From Macrotis lagotis (taxonomy: Eukaryota > Chordata > Mammalia > Peramelemorphia > Peramelidae): a DNA stretch of 64,000 nucleotides. The number at the start of each line of letters is the position of its first letter. Position 1 is the first letter of the stretch. Location of the stretch: NCBI RefSeq assembly GCF_037893015.1, contig NC_133665.1:105057937-105121936 (forward strand). Direction: 5' to 3'. Below, piece by piece: positions 22,481-34,276 of the stretch. Position numbers and translations under genes: made by a program. A model generated the notes under the pieces. That model made no database searches and was not told the DNA's origin. It saw only the letters and a list, made by a program, of their open reading frames with translations.

Positions 22481-24655
22481 GTGGTGGAATTCAGCTGGCT
22501 CCCACGGGTTTGGCAGAACTGATACCTAATTTTATGTTGAGTTTGGTGAATCAATTGTTAAAATGACACTTGTAAGCAGGGTTCTCTCTAAAGTGGGTGC
22601 CTGAAAAGCTGCTCAATGTGGAAATCAAAAATTTACATTCCTTATTCTTTTTTAGTATTCATCTGTGCAACAGCATTTTCTAAGTGTCCCTAGTAATGTT
22701 CATTGCATCCACAGATGAAAAAAATTGACAGAACTATGCTTGTAATATTTATTTATTCACTTCTTAAAACTCATTATACTTTTGATGAAATATTACATTT
22801 TAATTCCCTCATTTTGGTTACTTCAGTAAACGAACATATAATGTAAAGAGAAAAAATGTCAATAGGTTAACCATGAGAAATTTGTTATAAACAATGCTTC
22901 CACAACCAGAGGAAGGAAAAACAAAATAAAAAACCACAGAATCTGAATGAGCATTACATTCAGTTTTTAAAATTTTTTTCTTAATTTTTTTGTCCTCTCT
23001 CTTGGTTTTCTTTCTTGTCCCTTAGTTCTAATTTTTCATATAGAAAAATTCTGTAAAATTGTTAAACAAAAATGTATTTTTTTGTATGTACTAAAATGTA
23101 CAATATTCACCAGACTGTTCACCACTGAGGGAGGAGAGGGGAGTGGGAAGGGAGAGTGGAAGGAAATTATGTAAGTTATAAATATGCATATGTATGTGGA
23201 TGAATGTTAAACATAATTGGAAAATAAAGTAAAATATCAAATAAAAAAAGAAAAAAGTGTGTGACAAGCTGTCATTTGTTTCTGCTTTGTATTAAGGCCC
23301 AAATTTCCCCAAGATATAATGAGTGCACTGGTGTTCCCTGAAGGGTGAAACTAATAGGAAGTTGGGACACAATGAACCAATAGAAGTATAGATTTTAAGG
23401 GTTATCTTATCACCCATTTCAGAAGCCATGGAAATAGAAGGAAAAAAAAGAGTTAGAATAAGTAGAATGAGTTTTGATTCTGCATATGTTCCAATACTGG
23501 ATGCTGTGATCACGTGGCTGCTTTCATTCCATAAGGATATGTTTAATTACTGTGAATAATATAACATAATCTAGTTTTGTGTATCTCTTTTATTGTTCTT
23601 AATTTGAGTTTTAAATGCATGAAATATTAAATTATCTTTTGATATATCCTTTTGTAAACTTAAAACAGACATTAGGGCAGAGAACTGGTTTATTTGAATC
23701 CTAACACTGATTGAATATTTATGAAACCTGAACAGTATGCCCGAGTCATGCCAGGAAACTGATTTACTTCCATTTAAATTGTCTTAGGAAGATTCTAAAC
23801 ATTACCTGGCAAGATGAGTTTCCAGACACTGAGGTTCTTTCTCGAGCTGAACCAGGCAATCAACCTTTGCTTCAGATAGCATAACTCTGATGGGCTGATC
23901 ATGTTGTTGGAAAGTCAAATGTATGTTTGTTTAAGAAACTTATTTTACAAAAAGCTCCTGTAAGACAAGTGCTTACATGGAGGTCAGAAGAAGCATTTTG
24001 AAGTCTCTCAAGATCTCTCTCGAGAGTTTTGGAATACAGATTGTGAGACAAGGAAGATAATGGCACAGGACTGACCATTATGGTGTTCCTGCATCAAAGA
24101 AGATGCTATGCTCTATTTTCAAAACAGATTGCAGTAGTTCAAAGAAAATGTGAGATGTACAAATTTAGTGACATCTCCACTCCAAATGGTCTTATGGACT
24201 ATTTGTGATAGACCCGTGATGGAGTCTTCAGAGTTCATATTGATCTGTTCAGCCACAGTGGGATACCTTGTATCTTGACCACAAATTTACTAACGTCATT
24301 TTGGTCTTTCTTGGGAACCAAAGTCAAAAACCAACTAAATAGGCCCTCAGGGAGATTCAAAGTTTAGATAGACTCCATTTCCATAATTTCATAGTCTAGT
24401 AAAAAGAAAGGATGCAAAAAATACAACTAGCTAGAATAATACTTGGATACATACATACATTATATAGAATATATGTTACCTATATGTCACACAACAAAAG
24501 TAATCACTTCATGAGACCTGAGGGGGAAAGACTAGAGGAATCTGCAGAGTATTCATGGAAGAAGTCAAATTTGAGCTGGCATTCAATAAAGGAATTTAGG
24601 AAGTCTTTTAGATCTTAGGAGAGGAAAATAGGAGCAGAGGCTCAAAGATGAGAGA
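22481..24655. other. No gene; repeat-like remnants
   Basis: The part 22485-22640 (GTGGTGGAATTCAGCTGGCT) looks like an old interspersed repeat of unknown class. 22920-23250 is an L1 3' end. Nothing recognised in 23250-24655. Confidence 0.4.
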
Positions 24656-24823
24656 AAATGAAAAATTCAGGAGTCAGAAAAAGAGTCAATAATGTTGAAA
24701 TGGGTTTAACACAATTGTACATGTATAACCTGTATTAGATATCCTGCTGTCTTGGGGATGGGAGAGAGAAAGGAAGGAGGGAGGAAAATTTGGAACTCAA
24801 AATCTTGCAAAAATGACTATTGC
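24656..24823 (+). mobile_element. L1 3' UTR fragment
   Basis: TTGTACATGTATAACCTGTA and GGAACTCAAAATCTTGCAAA are the recurrent L1 3' end motifs. Confidence 0.65.
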
Positions 24824-24977
24824 AGGGCAGCTAGGTATCAAAGTGGATAGAGCACTGGCCCTGGAGTCAGGAGGACCTGAGTTCAAATCTAGTCTCAGAT
24901 ACTTAATAGTTACCTAGCTGTGTGTCCTTGGGCAAGTCACTTAACCTCATTGCCTTGCAAAAACTAAAAAAAAAAAA
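24824..24977 (+). mobile_element. tRNA-derived SINE (WSINE-like)
   Basis: GGGCAGCTAGGTATCAAAGT to the A tail. Confidence 0.88.
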
Positions 24978-25391
24978 CCATTGAAAACTATCTTTACATT
25001 TAATGGAAAAGAAAGAAAATATTTTTAAGGGGGGGAAGGTCAAAGGCCATAGGATCAAGAGATCCTTAGTGATATCTGAGAGAAAATCAGACAGAAATCA
25101 CAGCATTCCCACCTCAGGGTTTTGGCATTCCAACTGTCCTCCCTTTTCATCTGTATCCATCACCTTGTCAGTTCTCCACTCAGCAGGAATAGTTGGTCCT
25201 CAGGATCCTGGAAGTCATAGGCTAGATTGGTGAGTAATCTGGATATTTAATGCCCTCCCCACCCCCAGATTCTGTTTCCTATTTTTCCCCTAGACACAGA
25301 ATTTGGTGGGATAGGACTCTTGTTGCAGAAGGGCTATTCTAGAGAGATTTCAAGTTATAGCAATCCTAGAGGATACAGAAGGACCCATTAC

Positions 25392-25432
25392 CTGTTCAGC
25401 CTTTTGGCTGTCCAGGAGACCCTGGCCAGGCT
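25392..25432 (-). CDS. Candidate upstream exon of the SARG-like minus-strand gene
   Basis: On the minus strand an open segment reads EPGQGLLDSQKAEQ and ends at a GTAATG donor (25391-25390). Its phase 0 end would join cleanly to the GAG that starts the exon at 21931. The 5' border is uncertain: a CTGGCTAG acceptor gives 25432, and the frame stays open further upstream until a TAG near 25500. This is suggestive only; there is no start codon or homology to confirm it. Confidence 0.25.
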
Positions 25433-25439
25433 CTAGCCA

Positions 25440-26222
25440 GATGCAGAACCCTGACCTGGGACTGCCTCCCAGCTGATAAGATACTTCTGCTGCTGCCTAG
25501 GTTCCCCCAACTCCTGCATTAGGCACTTGCCCTGGCCGAAGGTTAACATGGGCAAGGGAGGGGCAGGCAGGTGATGTTCTGTGCAAACAAGAGCTACTTC
25601 CTTGAGGTAGTCCAGTCCCTTGCAGCTGTGTCAACACAAACACATCTATGGAAAGGAGACTCCCTACAGGAAAAAACAAAGAGCCCCTGTCACCTTGTCT
25701 CCACCCACCCCACCCAGGGATTAGACACACTTTTCCTTCCTCCCATGCAGGGGATTATCAAGGCAGTTCAAGTCATCCCTGCTAGAAACAATAATTCCAA
25801 TTGCCTCTCTCATAGGTAATTCTGGGACAAACTCAAGAGGGAAAAAACTGAGCCAAAACTAACCCTTATCCCCCTTCTAACACCTTTGACTTATTTGACA
25901 TTACTCCCTTTCATCCCTTCTACCTTCCTTCCTGTCAAATTGGTCCACTATCTGAATTTCAATTTAACAGGCTATCTCTAGTCTCCCTGCTTTGAATAGG
26001 CTATCTTCCATTTCTGGAGAATCCTTAGTTTCCTTCAAGGTTCAGCATAAGTGGTATCTCTTACATGAAGTATTTCCTGATTTTTCCAGGCGATTTGACC
26101 AGGTTTTCACCTTTGAATTATCTTTTATTTTACTCAGAGTAAATATAGTCTTATAGCCTCCAGACCAATGTAAGTTGAACTTAAATTCCTCCAGCATGTG
26201 CTTTACACTAATAAAAACTTAG
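25440..26222. other. No further gene seen
   Basis: Mostly unique-looking sequence; the part near 26030-26110 resembles an L2-type LINE tail. No convincing exon. Confidence 0.35.
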
Positions 26223-26360
26223 GGGGGTGGCTAGGTAGCATAGTAGTTAAAGCACCAGTCCTGGAGTCAGGAGTACCTATCAGACACTTAATGATTACCT
26301 AGCTGTGTGGCCTTGGGCAAGCTGCTTAACCCATTTGCCTTACAAAAACCTAAAAAAAAC
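26223..26360 (+). mobile_element. tRNA-derived SINE with small internal gap
   Basis: GGGGTGGCTAGGTAGCATAG to ACAAAAACCTAAAAAAAACC; a short part after GGAGTACCT is missing. AACTTAG flanks it. Confidence 0.85.
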
Positions 26361-26484
26361 CAAACAACTTAGTAAATAGTTTGTTGAATTGAATTTTAAT
26401 TTGGTTAAAATTTGCTTAAGGGCAGAGCTGGGGGGGCAGGAAATGGGATAGAAATTAGGCTAGAGTTGTAAAAATCATAACCAT

Positions 26485-26492
26485 GTATATAT

Positions 26493-26542
<50 letters not shown>
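26485..26542. repeat. TA/TACA microsatellite
   Basis: TATATACATACATA followed by more than 20 TA units. Confidence 0.9.
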
Positions 26543-26544
<2 letters not shown>

Positions 26545-26549
26545 TTGTT

Positions 26550-26690
26550 TGTAAGTTTTACACAATTTATCTCATTTTGTTTGCTACTATTATTCCAGAT
26601 TTACAGTTGAAGAAGCTGAGGTTCAAAGAAATTGTGTCAACTCACATAGTTGCTAAGTATGGAATTGAACCAACCCCTCCCTTTCAATAA
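26550..26690 (-). mobile_element. MIR-type SINE fragment
   Basis: ACACAATTTATCTCATTTTG then GAAGAAGCTGAGGTTCAAAG and ATAGTTGCTAAGTATGGAAT, antisense MIR order. Confidence 0.55.
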
Positions 26691-27026
26691 CACCAACTCC
26701 AGTACTTCAATTTAGAGATTTTTTAAAGTCATTGATTTAGAGGGCCCTCGGGGTTGTGAACCCTAAAACTGTAAAAAACTTAAAAATATAGGGTTAAAAC
26801 AAAATTGACAGAAAGTATAGATTAGACATGAAGTTTTATTCTCTGTGATGTACTATCTAAACCTTAAAGTGAAGTTCATTTCAGGAAAATGATCCTGCTT
26901 GCATAGGAAAACAGTTGATCTTTTATGCAAAAACAGAGAATAGGGAAAATCATTAATCTTTGTGGCCTATCCATGAAAATTACACAGTATCTTTGCTCCA
27001 AACTGCTCCTCAAAGACTATTATTTT

Positions 27027-27185
27027 TTTTGCTTAGTTTTTTTTTTTTTGACAAGGCAATGGGGTTAAGTGGCTTGCCCAAGGCCACACAGCTAGATAAT
27101 TATTAAGTGTCTGAGGCTGGATTTGAGCCCAGGTACTCCTGACTCCAGGTCCGGTGCTCTATCCACTGCACCAGCTAGCCACCCC
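27027..27185 (-). mobile_element. tRNA-derived SINE (WSINE-like)
   Basis: Perfect 15-bp duplication AAAGACTATTATTTT at 27012 and 27186. Confidence 0.92.
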
Positions 27186-27332
27186 AAAGACTATTATTTT
27201 GTACAATACTATAGGATCTCTTCCTATAGTCATCACTTCCTGGAAGGGCTCTTCTCCCAGCATCCTGATCATTGAAATCCTGAGTTTGTAATTAACTTCA
27301 GGTTAAGATACTAGGAGCCTTTAATTTCTTTT

Positions 27333-27498
27333 GCAATTTTTTTTTAGGTTTTTGCAAGGCAAATTGGGTTAAGTGACTTGCCCAAGGTCACACAGCTAGG
27401 TAATTATTAAGTGTCTGAGGCTGTATTTGAACTCAGGGACTCCTGACTCCAGGGCTGGTGCTCCATCCTCTCTATGCACTGCGTCACCTAGCTGCCCA
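27333..27498 (-). mobile_element. tRNA-derived SINE (WSINE-like)
   Basis: Antisense copy; flanks GAGCCTTTAATTTCTT and GAGCCTCTAATTTCTT (27315, 27499) differ by one base. Confidence 0.9.
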
Positions 27499-27518
27499 GA
27501 GCCTCTAATTTCTTACTG

Positions 27519-27828
27519 GTTTGGTAGGACAACAAGATGGTGCAGTGGGCGGAAGGCTGGCCCTGAAGTCAGGACTTGAGTTCAAATCTAAACTTACTGT
27601 GTGACCTTGGGCAAGGCACTTAACCCTGATTGCCTTGAATCCAGGATCACCTCCAGTCATCTTGATTCCTATCTGTCCACTGGATGCAGGCAGCTCCGGA
27701 GGAGAAAGTGAGATGGGTGACATAGCACAGCCCCTCCTCACTCAAATTCAGTCCATGTGCTTGTCCCGGCATCCCCTCCCTGATGTCGTAGTCTTCAAAA
27801 ATGAAGGAGAAAACATTATTAACAACTA
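27519..27828 (+). mobile_element. Composite tRNA-SINE with long 3' region (MAR1-like)
   Basis: The tRNA-like head (ACAAGATGGTGCAGTGGGCG) is followed by GATTGCCTTGAATCCAGGAT, CTCCGGAGGAGAAAGTGAG and CCTCCCTGATGTCGTAGTC. I recall this layout from a marsupial SINE whose 3' part is borrowed from an RTE LINE. Confidence 0.75.
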
Positions 27829-27902
27829 ATTGGGCAAGGTGACCAATTTCAAAAGGAATCAGTCTTTTACAAGGATATATAATTTTAGAAATGATTACGC
27901 TC

Positions 27903-28053
27903 GGGGGTGACTGGGTGGCGCAGTGGATAGAGCCCGGGCCCTTCAAATCTGGCCTCAGACACTTAACAGCTGTGTGGCCCTGGGCAAGCCACTTAACCCC
28001 ACTGCCTTGAAAAAACTAAAATAAATAAATAAATAAATAAAATAAAATAAAAA
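27903..28053 (+). mobile_element. tRNA-derived SINE upstream of the HAD-like gene promoter
   Basis: GGGGGTGACTGGGTGGCGCA to an AAAT-repeat tail, about 210 bp before the TATA-like box; GAAATGATT flanks it. Confidence 0.86.
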
Positions 28054-28159
28054 GAAATGATTCAGCTTCACAGGGTGGTCTGGTCCTACCCCCTGATTTG
28101 ACATTTGAGGGAACTGAGGCCCAGAGTTTTCAATCACTTGCTTAAAACCCCAGTTTCCA

Positions 28160-28990
28160 GTTAGCAGGGCAGCGGGCAGAGGCTGGAGAGCCAAGGGCGG
28201 TGGGTGAGGGCAGCGGGCGTCCGGGGCGGCCCCAGGACCGGGCTCCACCCGCTCACCCGGGCGCGCTATAAGGCTCGCGGCGGGGCAGAGACGCTCTAGC
28301 CAGTTCCGGTCTCTGCGGCGCCGGCCACGCGCGGCCGGAAGTCAAGCGCCGGGACCGCTTAGCCGCGGCTCCGAGGCCGGCCCGAGGGCGGAGACCACCC
28401 AGTCGCTCACCCCCGCCCCGGGGGCCACCACCCGGCGCTGGCTTGCCCCCGGATGCTGAGACCGCGGTTTGGCCCTCGCCCGACCCCTGACCTCCGACCC
28501 CTCACCCCTCACCCCTCTCCCCAGCCTTTCCGTTTCTTTCTCTTGGGGAGCAAACCAGGCCCCTCCCCTCTCTGATTCATGACCCCCACCAGAAACCCCG
28601 CTCTCCCTGCAGCCTCTCGCGCTCCTTCCCCAATTAACCCTTCTCCCCAGCCCTGTGAAACCAGCCTCCCCTCAGCCCCCTTCCCCTTCCCTCCCTGATC
28701 CTTCTTCAGGCCCCCCTTCTGCAGGCCATGAGCCGGGAGGAGGCCCCGGACCCGAGCAGACCCCCCAGAGAGGACGGAAGCGGAGAGGCCCCCAGGGCCC
28801 AGGAGATGACTCCTTCACCCCCAGGGAGCCCACAGCCCATGGAGCCCGCCAAGTCTCTGGATCCCCAGCCCGGTGGAGACCAGGGGGCCGAGGGCCAGCC
28901 CTCTGTGGGCTCCCCCGAACATCCTCTCCACATAAGAACCAAAAAACTGGTCCTTCACATGGACATAAACAACACCATCCTCGTGTCTGA
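28160..28990 (+). promoter_or_regulatory. CpG-island promoter of the HAD-like gene
   Basis: A GC- and CpG-rich block surrounds the start of the five-exon gene. A TATA-like box CTATAAGG lies at 28266-28273, which would place transcription start near 28300. The leader to the ATG at 28728 would be about 430 nt. It contains TTCTTCAG and TTCTGCAG just before the ATG, so a 5' non-coding exon spliced in at about 28724 is also possible. Confidence 0.65.
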
Positions 28991-31900
28991 CAGTGCCACT
29001 CACCAGGGCCCCGTGGCCGCCCTCAACTCTTACCTGAGCACTGTGTGTTGGGGGAAGTTCAACCAGGAGGGTAAGAAGCATCTCAGGACCCTGGCATTGC
29101 TGCCAGCGGGCATTCCGCCTTGTGAGCCTGTTGCCAACATACATTTGTGTCTTAGGTGGGTCTTTGGGCTAGCTGTTATTGTAGAGGGCGAGGTAGTGAG
29201 TCTTTAGCAGTCCTAAGAAGGAGAGGCACCAGAGTGCTATGAAAGGACCTGCTGGACCTGTTGAAATCCTGATTTGACATTAGCCAAGTTGAAATCTTGT
29301 GTGAACTTAAGTTCAAATTACTGAATTCCTTTGAGATTCTGATTCTTTCTTCTTTTTTTTTGGTAAAAATGATTTTTTAACACATGTTTTTTTCAATTTT
29401 GTAAAACTTAATAGTGCCATTTTTATTGTTGTTAGAAAATAACCTGAGATCCGCAAGTCTAACCAATCCCCCTTCCTCTCTGGTTTCCCTAGAGACATCC
29501 CCCCCCCCCCCAGCAGGAGTCATCACTTGAGCTTCAGGATACCCAGGGTTCCAGTTTAGGATCTTCTCCTGACTCCCTGTAACTTCGGGCAAGTTGCTGT
29601 TGTATAACTCAGCAATTGTTCTGGAATCTGAAGGACTGAAATTCATAGGATTATAGATTAATTGGTGGCAGGGACCTTCAAAAGTCAGTGTACCTACCAC
29701 ATAGGAGGAAACTGATGGTTAGAGAAATGAAGTGACTTGCCCAAAGTCAAACAGCTAGTAAATGATAGAGACAATATTTGAACAAGTCTTTTGAGTATTT
29801 GGCCCTTTTCCCACTTCACCTGTACAATTTTTTCAGATTTCCTCATTTACAAGCTATGTGATCTTGAGCAAATCATCTCTCCTGTCAGCCTTAGTTTATT
29901 ATCTCCATCTGAAGAGGGTAATAATAACTATGCTACTTATGTCACCAAATGTAGCCAATGGCCTGGAATCAGGAAGACCTGAGTTCAAATCCAGCCTCAG
30001 ACACTCAGTAACTGTTTAACCCTGGTCTGCCTTAGTTTCCTCCTCTATAAAATGTGCATAATTATAGCATCTACCTTCCAAGATTGTTTGTTGTGAGGAT
30101 CAAAGGAGATAATATTTGTAAAGCATGTTATATACCTTAAAGAGCTATAAAAATGACAACTTATTACAAAATAACATAGAAATTACTGATATTATTATTA
30201 TTCCCCTCTTAAAACAAATGGTCCTGGGCAATTCACTTAAACTCTCAGTGTCCTATGCAACTTTTTTAAACTTTGCAGAGGATTTGCAGGTTTGCTTTTA
30301 ATAAAGGGAGTTTCCTTGCCTGAAATTCCCTACATGGATGATATAAATCCATTTTGGAAAAGAAAAATTCCCTCTCTGAATCTCAGAGAGATCTGGTGAA
30401 AGCATTTTAATAGACAGTCTATTCCAACATGAATCCAGGAACATACTTCTGACTCTGTTCTGAATACTGGGTTTGGAGAGAGTTGGCCACCATTGAGCTC
30501 CATGTCTGAGAGGGAAACATAGATGTCCTTTCCTAATTTTTACTATGTTCCATTTCTCCCTCCTCTATTATACACCCATCCCAACTCTGAACTCAACTTT
30601 CTCTTTCAGGTGAGTGGCAGTGGCTGAGTGAATTCCCTTCATTGCAGCCCCCTAGCCCTGATGCTAGCAGCTTCTCCTCGAATTTTGACTGTCACACCTC
30701 ATTTACATCAAGTACCCAAGGAAGCTGCTTCCAGACACTTTTCTCCTCTTACCTGCAGTTGTTGGAGTGGCCTGGCCAGCCTGATGCAGTTTTCTCTGTC
30801 CAAGGGGAAAATGGCCGTCATTACCACCGTGTACTGCCAGCCTTTTTCAAACTACTGGCTGGTCTTTGTCAGCAGGGCCGCCGCTTTGCTATCATTTTCC
30901 GCACCTTTGGCAAAGACTTGATCTCACTTCTTCAGACCACACACAATGCCCTTCATGGTCAGCATCCACAATTCTCATCCCTGAAAGAGGTGATGGTAAG
31001 AGATGGTAAGAGGGAAACCAGAGTAAGACATTTCTCAGGAGAGGTTCAGTAGTCTAGTGACTGAAGAACAGCCAGTTTTTCTTAGAACTGGGGGAAAGAA
31101 GGGAAACTAGGTGAGTAGGGTAACACTGGAGCTTTGTGTTGGCCTGTACCTGTTCCTTTTCCCTGCAGCTCCCTGTCGATCTACGACCTGGAAAGGTCCG
31201 ATGCAGTCCAAATAAGGTGATGGTCAGTCGAGGGAAAGAAATGGTGTCCAGTTGGCCAGATGCAAGAGTTGTGTATAACTACTTCAGTGCTATAGAAGGC
31301 CTGGCGGGCTTTCAGGACCACTTTGATTGGTAATAACAATGATAACCCTGAGGAGTTATTGTATCACTATACATTTACAAAGTACTTTCCTCACAAGATC
31401 CCTGGGCTATAGACAATACAAATATTAATCTTGCTATTTTATAAATGAAAAAAATAGACTCAAAGAAAAGTAACTTGCTCAGGGTAAAACAAAACCAGTA
31501 AATTTCCAAGCCCAGTCTTAAATTTTGATATTCTGAGCCATTTCAGAGCTCTTTCTACCCCCACTATCTGTCTGTCATCTTGAGAACTGACATCTCTAAC
31601 TTGGTTGTGGTTTCTTCAGGGTCAGGGAATGACCTAGGACTGAAGAAGGTAACTAGTAATCCAGTTTCTCCATACTTCCTTTATGGACTCTATCCCCTCC
31701 TCCAAAGCATCGTTTAGGTACTGTCTTCTCCATGAACAAAGTCTTCTCTGAACATTTGGCACATAGTAGTTTAATAAATATTTATTGATTTGGTTGTGTG
31801 GTTTGATGTCAACAGTTCTCATGAGAGGCATAAATGAAAGCTCATTATGTATCCTATCGCCAAATTTCTGCTGCTAGAATGGGCCTGGGTGAACCCAAGT

Positions 31901-33720
31901 AGAATCCCCACACTAGCTCACCAATCATTGGCAAATGATTGTCCTAGTTTGAAGCTCAGGAAGTTGTGGGTTTCTTGATGACTCCCCCACAACATCCCTC
32001 ATTTTTTCCTCCTTTCCAGGTGGGCTAAGAACAATTTCTCCAGTCAGGGTGGCAAGCCACTGTGGGTGGATCCCTGTGACCCTGAGGTTCAACACATCTG
32101 CTTTGATGATAATATTCGACTACAGGACAAAGACAGCATCATCCACCCCCAGGTACAAATAGATTGGAGCATTGGAAGGTAGAGGAGATGGCTTTTAAGT
32201 CAGAGACAGGAAGTGGCACAGAGGATAGAGGATATACTGCTGGTCTTGGAGGTAGAAAGACCTGATTTCAAATCCTGCCTTGCACTTTGTTATGTGACCC
32301 TGGATCAAGTCAATAAGTCAACCAGCTTTCTCTATTTAAAAAAATTTTATTTCATTTTCAGTTCTGAATTCTCTTTCTCACTATTCTCATTCTCCTGCTT
32401 GATGAGAAGGCAAAAAAACAAAACTCATTACAGATATATAATCAAAGAATTTATTAAGTGCTTGCTGTAGACCAGGCACTCTGCTAAGAGCGAAGGCTGT
32501 AAAGAAAAGCAAAAATAACCCCTGCTTTCAAGTAGCTCATACTTTTTTTTTTAAGGTTTTTGCAAGGCAAATGGGGGTTAAGTGGCTTGCCCAAGGCATA
32601 CAGCTAGGTACTTATTAAATGTCTGAGGTCAGATTTGAACTCAGGGACTCCTGACTCCAGGGCTGGTGCTCTACCCACTGAGCCACCTAGCCATCCCCAA
32701 GTAGCTCATACTTTAATGGAATAAACAACATGCCAACACTTTGGAGAAACCAGATGAGTTCTCTTAGAGGGATGTCATTAAAATTAAAATTAAGAAGGAC
32801 CAGAAAAGGCTTTTTTTCAGAAGATAGGTCTTGAGCTGAGAATTGAAAGAAGCTAGGGAAGACATGAGGCAGAAATGAGGGAGAGAATTCCAGGTATGGA
32901 GCCAGTCAGTGAAAATGCAAAGTTGTACACAGTTGGAAGATGGAGTATCATGTGTGAGAAACAGGAAGGAGATGACTGGTTTCTTAAATAGTATTTTATT
33001 TTTTCCCAATAACATGTAAAGACAAAGTCACACAACTAGTTAAATATCAAGTGTCTAGGGCCAGATTTGAACTCAGATTCTCCTGATTCCAAGGTTGGTT
33101 GCTCTTTTCACTGTGCCACTTAGCTACCCCTAACATTCAATTTTTTTTTTTTTAAATTGAGTTCTAAATTTTCTCTTTCCTTTTCTTCCTTCCTTCCTAC
33201 CTCCCAGAGACAGTAAGAAATTTGACTTAGGTATTATATATACAATCAATTAAAATATTAAGGAGAGTATGTGGAAGGGAAGAAGGTCTAATAGGACTGG
33301 AGAGATGGAAAAAGTCCAGCTTAAAAAGAGCTTTAAAAGGCAAACAGGATTTTCTTTTTGACTCTGGAGGGAGTAGGTTACTAGTTGACTTTCCTCAGCT
33401 TCACTTTGTTCATCCATCAAATGAGGGAGTTAGGACCTGATGGGACCTAATGTTCCTTATAGCTTTAAATCCATGTTACTATGAGTGGAATTAATCCAAG
33501 TTCATGAAAGATAGCCAAACTAAAGCCTGGGCCAACCAGAAGTTGATTATGTTAGAATTGGGCTGATATCCAAGGCTTCCTCAGCATTAACCATTGTGGG
33601 AGGATTGAAGTCTTTCCTTGAGTCTAAAGAATGGATGGTGATTTTGGGTAGCATATTGCTGAACCCTCTTCTCAGCCTCAAATAGAGATCCCAGCACAGT
33701 CTGTCTTCCTGAGGTCTGAT

Positions 33721-33761
<41 letters not shown>

Positions 33762-33966
33762 ATGTTCTTATCTACAGGTATTTCTGGGCCAGGGAGGACA
33801 AGAATACTGCACAGTCCCTACCTCTGAACTCTACAATATCTGCCTTGTGCAAAATGATCTCCTTCAGGCCATTGCCAACCCTGACTACTTCTTGATGACT
33901 GTGAACCAGTGTGAGGAACGGTATGACCAGTACTTGTCAAAGGTCCAGGCAGATAGGGGCAGTTGA
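28728..33966 (+). CDS. HAD-like protein of unknown function, five coding exons, 403 aa
   Basis: Coding exons are 28728-29070, 30610-30995, 31169-31329, 32020-32152 and 33778-33966. All introns are GT-AG, all phases agree and the total is 1212 nt including TGA. Residues 1-68 are Pro/Ser/Glu-rich and look disordered. The rest resembles the haloacid dehalogenase fold: a hydrophobic strand leads into D79-I-N81-N-T83 (motif I), a second strand ends at T213 (FAIIFRTFG, motif II-like), and F-D326-D327-N is an acidic motif IV. Lys309 lies just before motif IV, but the motif III lysine is not certain. Motif I has Asn where phosphatases carry the general acid/base Asp, so a non-phosphatase role is possible. 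No signal peptide or membrane segment is visible, so it is probably cytosolic. The ATG is the first in this frame after a GC-rich leader. I know of no human gene here; I recall similar uncharacterised fish proteins. Gene structure is certain, fold likely, function unknown. Confidence 0.9.
29955..30170 (+). mobile_element. MIR-type SINE in intron 1 of the HAD-like gene
   Basis: GGAATCAGGAAGACCTGAGT, CCTTAGTTTCCTCCTCTATA and TTGTTGTGAGGATCAAAGGA are the MIR/THER body and tail. Confidence 0.7.
31345..31555 (-). mobile_element. MIR-type SINE in intron 3 of the HAD-like gene
   Basis: TTTACAAAGTACTTTCCTCA to AGTAACTTGCTCAGGGTAAA, antisense MIR order. Confidence 0.6.
32546..32698 (-). mobile_element. 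tRNA-derived SINE in intron 4 of the HAD-like gene
   Basis: Exact duplication AAGTAGCTCATACTTT at 32530 and 32699; it splits an older repeat (ACCAGGCACTCTGCTAAG). Confidence 0.93.
33019..33131 (-). mobile_element. tRNA-derived SINE fragment
   Basis: AAGACAAAGTCACACAACTA to GTGCCACTTAGCTACCCC; an older, diverged copy. Confidence 0.7.
33725..33760 (+). repeat. GT dinucleotide array beside exon 5 of the HAD-like gene
   Basis: About 18 GT units ending 17 bp before the exon 5 acceptor (TTCTTATCTACAG at 33765-33777). Confidence 0.95.
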
Positions 33967-34270
33967 GAAACCAGCTCAGCTGAGGAGTAGACTTCCAGTT
34001 CACTTCAACAAATAGCCGTCCTGGACTTTATGGCAAGTTGCCTGCTGCATTTTAATCAGGATGGGGAGAGGGGGCAGAGGGTAGGAAGGACCATTAAGTC
34101 ATTTCTTAGTGTCTTTTAGCTTGTGTCAAGATGGGAGTTATAGGTTGGGAAATATCTTCCCCCTTCACTCCAAAGACCTTTGCACATGGACTTTTGGCTT
34201 GGGTAGGGGGGTTCTGCTTTGCTTTGGTTTCTGTTACATAAACTGGTGCCCATCTGGTTGGAATCTACAC

Positions 34271-34276
34271 ATTAAA
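34271..34276 (+). terminator. Poly(A) signal ATTAAA of the HAD-like gene
   Basis: The common variant hexamer ATTAAA lies 305 nt after the stop codon, giving a short 3' UTR. Another ATTAAA near 34480 is an alternative. Confidence 0.5.

Noticed and set aside
25070-25215. Short minus-strand segment DPEDQLFLLSGELT between acceptor- and donor-like sites
   Set aside because: As an exon (44 nt) it would break the reading frame between the 25392 donor and the 21931 exon.
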